A stretch of DNA of 25,992 bases from Candidatus Bathyarchaeota archaeon (GTDB lineage Archaea; Thermoproteota; Bathyarchaeia; Bathyarchaeales; DTEX01). This document shows positions 1 through 6,934 of this stretch, in pieces. The stretch lies in assembly GCA_003601695.1 (NCBI GenBank), contig PIYH01000005.1, positions 1 to 25,992 on the forward strand, given 5' to 3'. How positions within the stretch are numbered: position 1 is the stretch's first letter; every line of letters starts with the position of its first letter. The position numbers and the translations under genes are program-made. The notes beneath the pieces were generated by a model. That model was not told where the DNA came from. It saw only the letters and a list, made by a program, of their open reading frames with translations, and made no database searches.

Positions 1-2
1 CT

Positions 3-311
3 CAAGAAGCATCTCTCCCCGAATCTCCTAGTTCTCCAATCTCCATCCAGTCATCAATCGCCCCTGAATCCTCACAGCTGGCAGAATCTCGAGAAGAGGA
101 GATAACGATAGAAAAAGTTCAGGGCCTTTTCCCGCCTGATCTCGCAAGTTTACTTTACTTTGAAGATGCTGACGAATACATAATTGTCAAGCCCCGACAG
201 TATTTAGGGCCTGATAATTTCCGTCGAATCGCCTCGATTATACGTAACCAAATGAGCGGAGAGTATATCAGCGCGGGAAGAAATAGTCACTTCAGAATAC
301 CTAAAACATGA
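3..311 (+). CDS. C-terminal fragment of an unknown Ser/Pro-rich protein
   Basis: An open frame enters from the left edge and ends at TGA 309-311, giving 102 residues with no start inside the window. The first ~30 residues are rich in Ser, Pro and Glu and look like a flexible linker. They are followed by ~70 residues that look folded, beginning near EITIEKVQGLFPPDL and ending in GEYISAGRNSHFRIPKT. The core has alternating hydrophobic residues and a run of aromatic and basic residues (YIIVKPRQYLGPDNFRRIA). I have a vague memory of similar tails on archaeal or viral replication-type proteins, but I cannot name the family, so the function is left open. It converges on the gene at 360-719, with 48 nt between the two stops. 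Codon use matches neighbouring genes. Confidence 0.7.
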   Translation, partial: QEASLPESPSSPISIQSSIAPESSQLAESREEEITIEKVQGLFPPDLASLLYFEDADEYIIVKPRQYLGPDNFRRIASIIRNQMSGEYISAGRNSHFRIPKT

Positions 312-359
312 CTCTGAAAGAAGTCAGCATTAGTACCTCATATCACATGGTTCTAATAC

Positions 360-719
360 CTATACGTAGAAGATACCCTCGGGAGTTCTTCTCTCCCTTT
401 CCACGACTTCTCTCCTTGAGCGTTGAATATCCATACTTTTGTTTGCTCCCTTCTTCGTTACTTCAATATCATATTTTATGAATTCAGTTATGAACTCGAT
501 TAGTTTCTTGTTCATCTCTTCAAGCTCATCCTGGCTGAAAGCCACCATTATATCTGGGTTATTAACCCAGTTGAGCCATCCTAAAATGCTTCGGTGCAAT
601 GCGTAGAGAGAAAATCTCATGGATTGAATTAGATCTAATCTATCTTTGCCCTTCTTTTGTGACATTAGCTGTATTTGTTTGAGGATTCTCTGGCATGTCT
701 CAACCCATCCTTGACTCAA
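360..719 (-). CDS. DUF2153-like archaeal protein
   Basis: This 119-residue protein is largely helical and charged, with no membrane segment, Cys motif or signal peptide. The run of helices (DRLDLIQSMRFSLYALHRS, then WLNWVNNPDIM, then a long acidic helix around residues 61-85) and the size resemble DUF2153, a family I know only from archaea and for which no function is established. That match is from memory, so it is tentative. The start is TTG at 719-717. It is supported by a GAGG ribosome-binding site 8 nt upstream on the minus strand, the same spacing seen at several other non-ATG starts in this window. It is the last gene of a minus-strand run (guaAb, arcadin-1-like, acyP, this gene), but the 107-nt gap to acyP leaves room for its own promoter. 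Confidence 0.65.
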   Translation of the reverse strand: MSQGWVETCQRILKQIQLMSQKKGKDRLDLIQSMRFSLYALHRSILGWLNWVNNPDIMVAFSQDELEEMNKKLIEFITEFIKYDIEVTKKGANKSMDIQRSRREVVERERRTPEGIFYV

Positions 720-826
720 TCTTTACACCTCATATTTTCTTAATTCAAGTTAAGGAAGAAACCCTCCATTAATCATTAATATCACTGTTACGAGCATTAT
801 TATTCCTTTTGGTTACCTCCATAACT

Positions 827-1105
827 TTAAAAGTAGCGGATCTGAAAGCTATCAAATTCTCCGGTTGGTTTCTCCCAAAAAACTTTTACATCCTTTACTA
901 TGGCTCCCGGCGGCCCTCTATAACAAAACTTAATCATCTTCTCAACATCATCCCTTTCTCCTTCGAATAAGGCCTCAACTCGCCCGTCTGGAAGATTTCT
1001 TACCCACCCAAAAACGCCAAGGCGTATAGCTAAGCGTTTAGTTTCATATCTAAAGAAGACTCCTTGGACGCGTCCGCTTACGAAGACGCGTGCCCTAACC
1101 CTCAT
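827..1105 (-). CDS. acyP: Acylphosphatase
   Basis: Acylphosphatase hydrolyses the carboxyl-phosphate bond of acylphosphates such as carbamoyl phosphate or 1,3-bisphosphoglycerate, and is a small cytosolic ferredoxin-like fold enzyme. The 92-residue length is typical. Both catalytic residues are visible: Arg19 in the phosphate-binding loop GRVQGVFFR and Asn37 in GWVRNLPDGRVE. The C-terminus FDSFQIRYF matches the family's closing strand. The start is ATG 1105-1103; no strong ribosome-binding site is seen. It sits 87 nt downstream of the arcadin-1-like gene on the same strand. Confidence 0.95.
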   Translation of the reverse strand: MRVRARVFVSGRVQGVFFRYETKRLAIRLGVFGWVRNLPDGRVEALFEGERDDVEKMIKFCYRGPPGAIVKDVKVFWEKPTGEFDSFQIRYF

Positions 1106-1192
1106 GCGATTTACATCCTAACTTCTTCATATCTTTCTTAAGTGGACTTTATGTGAAGGAGTTAGAAGGCGAAAACAGATACGATAGTTTAT

Positions 1193-1516
1193 CTACGATA
1201 TCTTCCTAAACTTTATTGCCTGTCCTGAAAGTGTCACTTCATAAATTTGGTTTACATCGAATTTAACACCAAGCTGCTCATATTCCTCCTCTGTTAAGAA
1301 GAGTATCATCTTAGGCTGATATGGCTGCATACGTGCTCCGAAGATCGGCATCTGCTGTTGTAGAACCCTAACCATCTCCTGAACCATACGTGCCTCCTCG
1401 CTCTGCGGTCTTATCGCGAAGCTAGGAACTACGCTTTCCTCAACAAGTTCGATTCTTTTACCAAGATTTCCAGATGCATCTCTGATCGATTCTACCCGAT
1501 GAACCAGCACCCTCAT
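1193..1516 (-). CDS. Arcadin-1-like protein
   Basis: This 107-residue protein has an N-terminal strand region (MRVLVHRVESIRD), the segment RIELVEESVVPSFAI, a helix rich in Glu/Met/Gln (SEEARMVQEMVRVLQQQ), and a C-terminal part LTEEEYEQLGVKFDVNQIYEV followed by a short strand. This order, especially 'ELVEE.VVPS...SEEARMV' and 'LTEEEYEQLG', matches what I remember of arcadin-1. Arcadin-1 is a small protein encoded with the actin homologue crenactin in some Thermoproteota, Korarchaeota and Aigarchaeota. Here there is no crenactin gene in the window; the gene lies 47 nt behind guaAb instead. A purine-rich GAGAGTGA precedes ATG 1516-1514. If the family call is wrong, it remains a conserved-looking small cytosolic protein of unknown role. 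Confidence 0.6.
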   Translation of the reverse strand: MRVLVHRVESIRDASGNLGKRIELVEESVVPSFAIRPQSEEARMVQEMVRVLQQQMPIFGARMQPYQPKMILFLTEEEYEQLGVKFDVNQIYEVTLSGQAIKFRKIS

Positions 1517-1563
1517 TTTTTCACTCTCAAGATTTTTTCTATTTTAAGCATAAAAGAATTAAT

Positions 1564-2766
1564 CTATTCCATTTCGATTGTTGCTGGAGGCTTAGGCGTT
1601 ATATCGTAATAGACTTCAGAGACATCTGAGCATTCTTCCAGTATAGCCTCAGCTGTTTCCTCAAGTATTTTCCATGAAAGATCCGAAACTTTCGCTGTTA
1701 AGAAATCCCTAGTCTCAACCGCTCTTATAACAACCACGTATGACTTATCGATTCCATGCTCTGCAACTAGGTAAAGTACACGTGTAAATTCTCGGTTTTC
1801 TCTAAGGATTGCTCCTTGTAAATCAAGAAGATGTATAAGGTCTCTCTCAACTATGTTTCCGTCTTCCCCAATGCATTTCAAGGCCAGAATGTCTCCATAC
1901 ACTCTTGCCCCACCTCTAACTCCAGTTGCCTTGTCTGCAAAAACCTTAATGGAAACTTGATTAGCATCTAAATCAAGCATCTCAGCGGTTTTTTCCGTGA
2001 TTCCTCTGACATCTGGACGCGGAATTTTTTCTCTATTGTCTATTATAGCTGCAAAATACTGGCTCGGCTTATACTTAGATAGATTCTCCTCTGTTATCTT
2101 CGTTGCTGTCTTAAGTGAAGCTAGCTTGTCCCATCTAATCTCTCCGACAACCCTTACAGAGAGTCCAGGTCCAGGGAAGGGTTGTCTCTCAACTATATCA
2201 ATAGGGATCTTTAGGTATCTTGCAACTTCTCTAACCTGCCATTTTAGAAGATTTACAAGCGGCTCTACAACCTTGAATCCATATAGTTCTCTAGTATTTA
2301 TTCCTACTTGTTCAAGAACATTATGTTGAGTCTTAATGCCGCTTTTTGTCTCGATTATATCAGCTAGTATTGTTCCCTGAACAAGAAACCTACAATTCTC
2401 ACGTTTAGCTATCTCACTTAAGGTCTCATAGAAAGTTCTTCTAAATGCTCTACGTTTTTCCTCGGCATCCCTTAATCCTTCGAGAACGCTGAGAAACCTT
2501 TCTTGAACATGCTCTATCGTAACTGGTAGGTTAAGTGGTGGTTTAGAAAGGGTTTCAGCAACTTTCTCCGGTTCTCCTTCTCTCATGAAGGCGTCGTCTA
2601 AGATAACGCATACAAGATTTTCCCCTATAGCGATGTGGGTTAATACGGCGCATGTTGAGCTATCAACCCCTCCGGAAACCGCTATAAGCGCCTTCTCCCT
2701 TCCCATGGTTTCCCTTATCTTTTTAACTTGCGTCTCAACGAAGTCTTCAGGATTAAATTCCTTCAT
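1564..2766 (-). CDS. guaAb: GMP synthetase, ATP-pyrophosphatase subunit (subunit B)
   Basis: This subunit adenylates XMP and, using ammonia from a separate glutaminase subunit, forms GMP in purine synthesis. Evidence: the PP-loop SGGVDSS at residues 31-37, then DIIETKSGIKTQHNV, then RQPFPGPGLSVRVVGEI, and the C-terminal signature PKPPATIEME, which replaces the usual SKPPATIEWE. No glutamine amidotransferase domain is fused, which is the usual archaeal split arrangement. The glutaminase partner is not in this window. At 400 residues it is longer than the ~310 I expect for euryarchaeal subunits. The extra length lies in the dimerisation region between VRGGARVYGDI and YVVVIRAVETRDF, around residues 290-345. 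The gene is transcribed away from the RHH regulator at 2915, with a strong inverted repeat between them. Confidence 0.95.
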   Translation of the reverse strand: MKEFNPEDFVETQVKKIRETMGREKALIAVSGGVDSSTCAVLTHIAIGENLVCVILDDAFMREGEPEKVAETLSKPPLNLPVTIEHVQERFLSVLEGLRDAEEKRRAFRRTFYETLSEIAKRENCRFLVQGTILADIIETKSGIKTQHNVLEQVGINTRELYGFKVVEPLVNLLKWQVREVARYLKIPIDIVERQPFPGPGLSVRVVGEIRWDKLASLKTATKITEENLSKYKPSQYFAAIIDNREKIPRPDVRGITEKTAEMLDLDANQVSIKVFADKATGVRGGARVYGDILALKCIGEDGNIVERDLIHLLDLQGAILRENREFTRVLYLVAEHGIDKSYVVVIRAVETRDFLTAKVSDLSWKILEETAEAILEECSDVSEVYYDITPKPPATIEME

Positions 2767-2797
2767 CTTCCATTCTCTTCCTTTCCATCCAGCGAAT

Positions 2798-2825
2798 TAA
2801 ATAGAAAGATCTTCCTTTCTATTTA
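2798..2825. repeat. Perfect 11-bp inverted repeat upstream of guaAb (candidate operator)
   Basis: TAAATAGAAAG at 2798-2808 and CTTTCTATTTA at 2815-2825 are exact reverse complements separated by the 6-nt spacer ATCTTC. The centre lies ~45 bp upstream of the guaAb start, where the minus-strand TATA-like sequence AGATAAATAG would sit. It is also ~100 bp upstream of the divergent RHH gene. A dyad over a promoter next to a small RHH protein fits an operator; a hairpin in the guaAb leader is the alternative. Confidence 0.6.
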
Positions 2826-2914
2826 TCTTTTTATTTTTTTAGACCTAAGCCTTATAGGCATGTATAGAAGATATCTTTTATGTTATGTGATGATAGATGT
2901 AGGTGTGAAAAGCT

Positions 2915-3061
2915 ATGAAGCTTGTGACGGTTCTCCTCCCTGAGGCTTATCTCGAAGGTCTTGATGAATTAGTAAGGCAGAACATGTATCCAAGCCGAAG
3001 CGCGGCTATACGAGCCGCGGTCAGAGATTTATTGAGACGAGAACTCTGGAAAAGCAGGTAA
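2915..3061 (+). CDS. Ribbon-helix-helix (CopG/Arc-like) transcriptional regulator, 48 aa
   Basis: A complete 48-residue reading frame runs from ATG 2915 to TAA 3059-3061. It starts with the short strand KLVTVLLPEAY and continues with helix one (LEGLDELVRQ), the turn NMYPSRSAAIRAAV typical of RHH helix two, and DLLRREL. The SRSxAIRxAVRDLL pattern is characteristic of CopG/NikR-type DNA-binding domains. The whole protein is just one RHH unit, so it should dimerise to bind a palindrome. A purine-rich GGTGTGA lies about 6 nt before the ATG, and the nearest upstream in-frame GTG is followed directly by a stop. It is divergent from guaAb with the 11-bp inverted repeat in between, suggesting local or self regulation. 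No ligand-binding domain is present. Confidence 0.85.
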   Translation: MKLVTVLLPEAYLEGLDELVRQNMYPSRSAAIRAAVRDLLRRELWKSR

Positions 3062-3063
3062 AG

Positions 3064-3092
3064 ACAGAATTTTTATCATCTTTTTCTTTATC
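3064..3092 (+). terminator. T-rich terminator region after the RHH gene
   Basis: Directly after the RHH stop the plus strand carries several T runs (TTTTT, CTTTTTC, TTTA) within 30 nt. Archaeal RNA polymerase terminates at such U-rich stretches. No hairpin is needed or seen. Confidence 0.35.
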
Positions 3093-3103
3093 GTTTAAGT
3101 TCT

Positions 3104-3119
3104 GTAAAGGCTTATAATT
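3104..3119 (+). promoter_or_regulatory. BRE/TATA promoter of the DegT-type gene
   Basis: GTAAAGG followed by CTTATAATT (3111-3119) resembles an archaeal BRE plus TATA box, centred ~42 bp before ATG 3157. It predicts a transcript start near 3140 and a short leader. Confidence 0.5.
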
Positions 3120-3156
3120 TAGTGATATAATATTCCGAAAATGGAGAAGTAAGTAA

Positions 3157-4386
3157 ATGGTCAATCTCGCTCTGAAAGGAGGTAAACCAGTAAGAACCAA
3201 GCCTTTTCCCAAGTGGCCAATATTTGATGAAAGAGAATTGGAGGCCTTGAAAAAGGTTTTGGAGAGTGGAATTTGGGGTATCAGAGGTAGATTCCAAAAA
3301 GAGTTTGAAGAAAAATTTGCATCATATCAGCACGCGAAGTTTGGGGTCTCAGTAATTAATGGTTCCGCGGCGTTAGAGGTCTCTCTTAGAGCTCTCGAAG
3401 TGGGTTGTGGAGACGAAGTTATTATTCCCGCATATACATTTATGGCTACAGCTATATCTGTACTATACGTGAATGCTATTCCTATCTTTGCCGATATAGA
3501 TCCGGAAAGATACACTATAGATCCCAAAAGCGTTGAGTCTTTAATCTCAGATAAGACGAAAGTCATCCTTCCAGTCCATATATCTGGAAGACCAGCAGAT
3601 ATGGACGCATTATTATCAATCGCGAAGAAGTATGATCTATACATTTTAGAGGATGCTTGTCAAGCATGGGGCTCTGAATGGAAGGGAAGAAGAGTTGGAG
3701 CTATAGGCAACATAGGAGCCTTTAGCTTCCAATCCAGCAAGAATATAACGAGCGGAGAGGGCGGAATGATTGTAACCAATGATGAGGACCTGTATCTCAA
3801 GGCTTGGTCCCTACATAACTGTGGAAGGTCTCCTAAGGGACCATGGTATAAGCATGATCTTCCCGGAGGAAACTATCGAATGACCGAGTTTCAAGCCGCT
3901 ATTCTTCTGGTTCAACTGGAGAGATTTGACGAGCAGACTGAAAGAAGGATGGCTAACGCACAATATCTTGATGAGAAATTGTCAAAGATAGATGGTATAA
4001 GACCTCTCGAAAGTGATGAGCGCGTGACTAGAAATTCTTATCACCTCTACATCTTCAGATACGATTCTGAAGCTTTTGGAGGGATCTCTAAAGCCGAGTT
4101 TGCTGAGGCGATGCAAGCTGAGGGGATCCCCGTCAGCGTAGGCTATTCTAAACCCCTATATAAGGAGCTTTACATGAACTACTTTAAGAAATGCCCTCTT
4201 TCCTGTCCCTATTATGGAAAGTCCGTGGATTACTCTAAGGTGAAGCTGCCAGTTACCGAGAAGGCATGTTATAATGAAGGATTGTGGCTTCCGCAAAATG
4301 TGCTTCTCGGATCCAGAGAAGATATGGATGATATAATTGTAGCTTTCGAAAAGATGCAAGAGAATATAGATGAACTCAAAGAGTAA
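3157..4386 (+). CDS. DegT/DnrJ/EryC1/StrS-family PLP aminotransferase
   Basis: Family members transfer an amino group from glutamine or glutamate to keto-sugars or cyclitols during glycan, lipopolysaccharide or aminoglycoside synthesis. The 409-residue length is usual. Visible features are the N-terminal LALKGGKPVR, the nucleotide/substrate region NGSAALEVSLRAL (68-80), PAYTFMATA (91-99), the PLP-contacting Asp166 in LEDACQAWGS, and the Schiff-base Lys195 in FSFQSSKNITSGEGG. The substrate cannot be told from sequence. The opening resembles the L-glutamine:scyllo-inosose / AHBA-synthase branch rather than classical sugar-nucleotide enzymes. GGAG at 3143-3146 sits 10 nt before the ATG. It stands alone, with 162 nt to the next gene, which has its own TATA box. 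Confidence 0.9.
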   Translation: MVNLALKGGKPVRTKPFPKWPIFDERELEALKKVLESGIWGIRGRFQKEFEEKFASYQHAKFGVSVINGSAALEVSLRALEVGCGDEVIIPAYTFMATAISVLYVNAIPIFADIDPERYTIDPKSVESLISDKTKVILPVHISGRPADMDALLSIAKKYDLYILEDACQAWGSEWKGRRVGAIGNIGAFSFQSSKNITSGEGGMIVTNDEDLYLKAWSLHNCGRSPKGPWYKHDLPGGNYRMTEFQAAILLVQLERFDEQTERRMANAQYLDEKLSKIDGIRPLESDERVTRNSYHLYIFRYDSEAFGGISKAEFAEAMQAEGIPVSVGYSKPLYKELYMNYFKKCPLSCPYYGKSVDYSKVKLPVTEKACYNEGLWLPQNVLLGSREDMDDIIVAFEKMQENIDELKE

Positions 4387-4483
4387 TCTTCTTTACCTTA
4401 ATCGATCTCTATCTGAAGAATGTAATACTTAAAACTGTAACATTCATTAGATATATCAAGATACTTAGAAATCTTTCAGAAAT

Positions 4484-4498
4484 CTAAAAAGTATATAA
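4484..4498 (+). promoter_or_regulatory. TATA/BRE promoter of the tetraether-synthase-like gene
   Basis: CTAAAAAGTATATAAG is a near-ideal archaeal BRE-TATA element. Its TATATA core (4492-4497) lies ~55 bp before ATG 4549, predicting a start of transcription near 4520 and a leader of ~30-40 nt. Confidence 0.65.
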
Positions 4499-4548
4499 GT
4501 TACTTTTGGAAATTCTTAAAGGTTAAGCATCTTTCTCGCTAAAGTGAG

Positions 4549-6075
4549 ATGGTCATTATGGAGAGCCAAGAGAAATTTGAGACTTATTCAGTAAGCATCT
4601 GTCCAGTCTGTTTTAGAAGGATCCCCATGAGAATATACGAGGAAGATGGCGTAATCTATCTGGAGAAAACCTGTCCCGAGCATGGAAAGTTCGAGGACGT
4701 CTACTGGGGGGACGCTGAGATGTACAAATGGTTCTATAAGAACTGGAACTCAGCGAGATATTTGGGGTCAGGCTTGGAGAATCCCCTAACCAAGGTTAAT
4801 AAAGGATGTCCTTACGACTGTGGTTTGTGTCCATGGCATAAAACGCATACTATCTTAGGCATAATTGACGTGACTAATCGTTGCAATATGGCTTGTCCAA
4901 TCTGTTTCGCATATGCTGGAGTCGCAAATTATGTCTATGAACCTACATATGAACAGATCGTTGAAATGATTAAGCTTCTAAGATCTAATAGTCCATGGTC
5001 CTGCAATGCTCTTCAGTTCAGCGGTGGAGAGCCTACGCTGAGAAATGACCTACCTGATCTAATCCGTGAAGCACACAAGGCTGGAATAACTCATGTTGAG
5101 GTGAACACCAACGGTTTGAGACTAGCTGAAGACATAGACTACTTTCGGGAACTCTATGAAGCTGGTATGAATACTGTTTATCTACAATTTGACGGGTTGA
5201 GGGAGGAGATCTATAAGAAACTTAGGGGTAGAATGGATCTCGTGCCGATAAAGAATAAGGTTTTAGAGAACGCAAGGAAGATCGGTTTAAGATCTATCGT
5301 TCTGGTAGTTACCCTCGCTAGGGGAGTGAACGATAAAGACTTAGGAAATATAATTGAATATGCTGTTAAGAATCGCGATGTTGTGAGATGCGTTAATATT
5401 CAGCCTATTTCCATGGCTGGAAGAGCACGTAAGGAAGAGATGCGTAAGATGCGTATAACAATACCAGACGCTATCAAATTGATAGAGAAGCAGACGGGTG
5501 AGAAGATTCTAGTCAAAGATTGGAGACCTGTAAATTGGCCTGTGCCTATAGCTAAAGGTATGGAAGTGCTGAAAGGCAGATCATATCCTGAGTTTACAAT
5601 GCATCCGATGTGTGGAGCCTCCACTTTCATAGTAATCGAAGATGACTCCTACACACCCATAACCCGCTACGTTGATGTAGACAAGTTTGCAGGAATCTTC
5701 TGGAACATATACTATCTTGGAGTTAAGGGAAGAAAGACGCGAGCTAAAGCTGAGATGGTGAAGTTTCTGCCTATGATCAAGTCAAATCTTATAAGAGACT
5801 TGGTAAAGAATGTGGTGACTAAAGGGAGTTATGAGGCTTTAGCATCGCTAATGTATAAGGTTATCATGATCGGAATAATGCATTTCCAAGACGTATGGAA
5901 TATAGATCTCGACAGAATTCAGAGATGTGCAATACATTACGTCACCCCTGATGGAAGGATCAGATCATTCTGTACATATAACAATCTCTATAGAAGTAAC
6001 GTGGAAAAACTGTTCGCGATTCCAATAAACGAATGGACTAAAAGAACAGGCAAGAAACTGAATGAGCCTGTTTAA
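4549..6075 (+). CDS. tes: Radical SAM enzyme of the tetraether synthase (Tes) / MJ0619 family
   Basis: Tes joins the phytanyl tail ends of two archaeol-type lipids to form membrane-spanning GDGTs using radical SAM chemistry. The 508-residue protein has the family layout. An N-terminal rubredoxin-like knuckle holds C18, C21, C42 and H45. An auxiliary Cys set follows at C87, C91 and C94 (GCPYDCGLCP). The radical SAM cluster motif is C112-x3-C116-x2-C119 (VTNRCNMACPICF), with the SAM-binding GGEP at 159-162. C-terminal cluster ligands are C355 (MHPMCGAS), C460 and C475 (CAIHYVTPDGRIRSFC). The Cys-rich N- and C-terminal parts distinguish it from ordinary radical SAM proteins. MJ0619 was earlier described as a pterin methyltransferase, so that role is the alternative. 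ATG 4558 (Met4) is a possible shorter start, 9 nt after GTGAG. No transporter or lipid gene is adjacent. Confidence 0.8.
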   Translation: MVIMESQEKFETYSVSICPVCFRRIPMRIYEEDGVIYLEKTCPEHGKFEDVYWGDAEMYKWFYKNWNSARYLGSGLENPLTKVNKGCPYDCGLCPWHKTHTILGIIDVTNRCNMACPICFAYAGVANYVYEPTYEQIVEMIKLLRSNSPWSCNALQFSGGEPTLRNDLPDLIREAHKAGITHVEVNTNGLRLAEDIDYFRELYEAGMNTVYLQFDGLREEIYKKLRGRMDLVPIKNKVLENARKIGLRSIVLVVTLARGVNDKDLGNIIEYAVKNRDVVRCVNIQPISMAGRARKEEMRKMRITIPDAIKLIEKQTGEKILVKDWRPVNWPVPIAKGMEVLKGRSYPEFTMHPMCGASTFIVIEDDSYTPITRYVDVDKFAGIFWNIYYLGVKGRKTRAKAEMVKFLPMIKSNLIRDLVKNVVTKGSYEALASLMYKVIMIGIMHFQDVWNIDLDRIQRCAIHYVTPDGRIRSFCTYNNLYRSNVEKLFAIPINEWTKRTGKKLNEPV

Positions 6076-6235
6076 TCCTCAAAAATTTAATGAATGTCCA
6101 ATGATACTTTATGATCATGAAGTGAGGGGATTAGTGAGGATCTTCTCGATATTTAACGTGAAACTAAGGGATCATATTATATATTAGTATCTAGGAAAAT
6201 CCGCTTTATCTTAGGCCATAAACTGCACGCAGAGA

Positions 6236-6934
6236 TTATATTCTAAATTGTGAGATGATCATTGCATGATCTTTCTCATATGGTTCGAGATCAATAACCT
6301 CAGATATCTCAAATCCTTCATTTTTTATGACGCTGATTTCTCTACGGTAGATTTCTGATGGTTCTCTAGTAACATCTATACTTCTAGCCTTCACTGCAAG
6401 CATGGTCCATCCGCCGTCTTTCAAGAAGATTTTCGCGTTATCAGATAGGATGCGGGCTTGCTCAGGCTGAGCAATGTCACAGTATATAATGTTAACTTCA
6501 TTTAGTAGAGACGTATATCTTGTTGGAAATCTTGCATCGGCTAGTATTGGGGCCATGTTTAAGCGGAATCTACAAACATTGTCTATGAGATCGCGAATTG
6601 ACCTATGTGAAAATTCAACGCAGTACACATAGCCTTTTTCTCCGACTATGTCTGATACATGGCTCGCAGTCGTTCCGGAGGCGGCTCCCAGATATAGAAC
6701 TTTATCATTTTGTTTTATAGGGAGGTTCTTCATTCCCTTCAGTATAGCGGCTGCAAGCTTACTTCTGAATGGATCCCAAAGTCTATACTCTTCTTCTCCA
6801 ACCCGTATTAGCCTCTCTCCATAAACGTTTCTTCCAGGCGTAAGGTTCCTCGTAGCTATCCTTTCGGATCCGTCTTCTAAGATTACATTATATACGCCTT
6901 GAAATCTTTGATTAGGCGTAACTTTTACGCTCAT
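6236..6934 (-). CDS. flpA: Fibrillarin-like rRNA/tRNA 2'-O-methyltransferase
   Basis: FlpA is the catalytic subunit of the archaeal C/D box RNP, placing 2'-O-methyl groups on rRNA and tRNA at sites chosen by guide RNAs. The 232-residue protein has the fibrillarin N-terminal region (FQGVYNVILEDGSERIATRNLTPGRNVYGE), then WDPFRSKLAAAI, and the SAM-binding motif I at ~79-90 (VLYLGAASGTTASH). Next come an acidic motif (VEFSHRS), DARFP, NIIYCDIAQPEQA, and the catalytic-region Lys in MLAVKARSID. Its ATG overlaps the nop5 stop in an ATGA, so the two are translationally coupled, the classic archaeal order. The required L7Ae protein is not encoded here. Confidence 0.96.
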   Translation of the reverse strand: MSVKVTPNQRFQGVYNVILEDGSERIATRNLTPGRNVYGERLIRVGEEEYRLWDPFRSKLAAAILKGMKNLPIKQNDKVLYLGAASGTTASHVSDIVGEKGYVYCVEFSHRSIRDLIDNVCRFRLNMAPILADARFPTRYTSLLNEVNIIYCDIAQPEQARILSDNAKIFLKDGGWTMLAVKARSIDVTREPSEIYRREISVIKNEGFEISEVIDLEPYEKDHAMIISQFRI

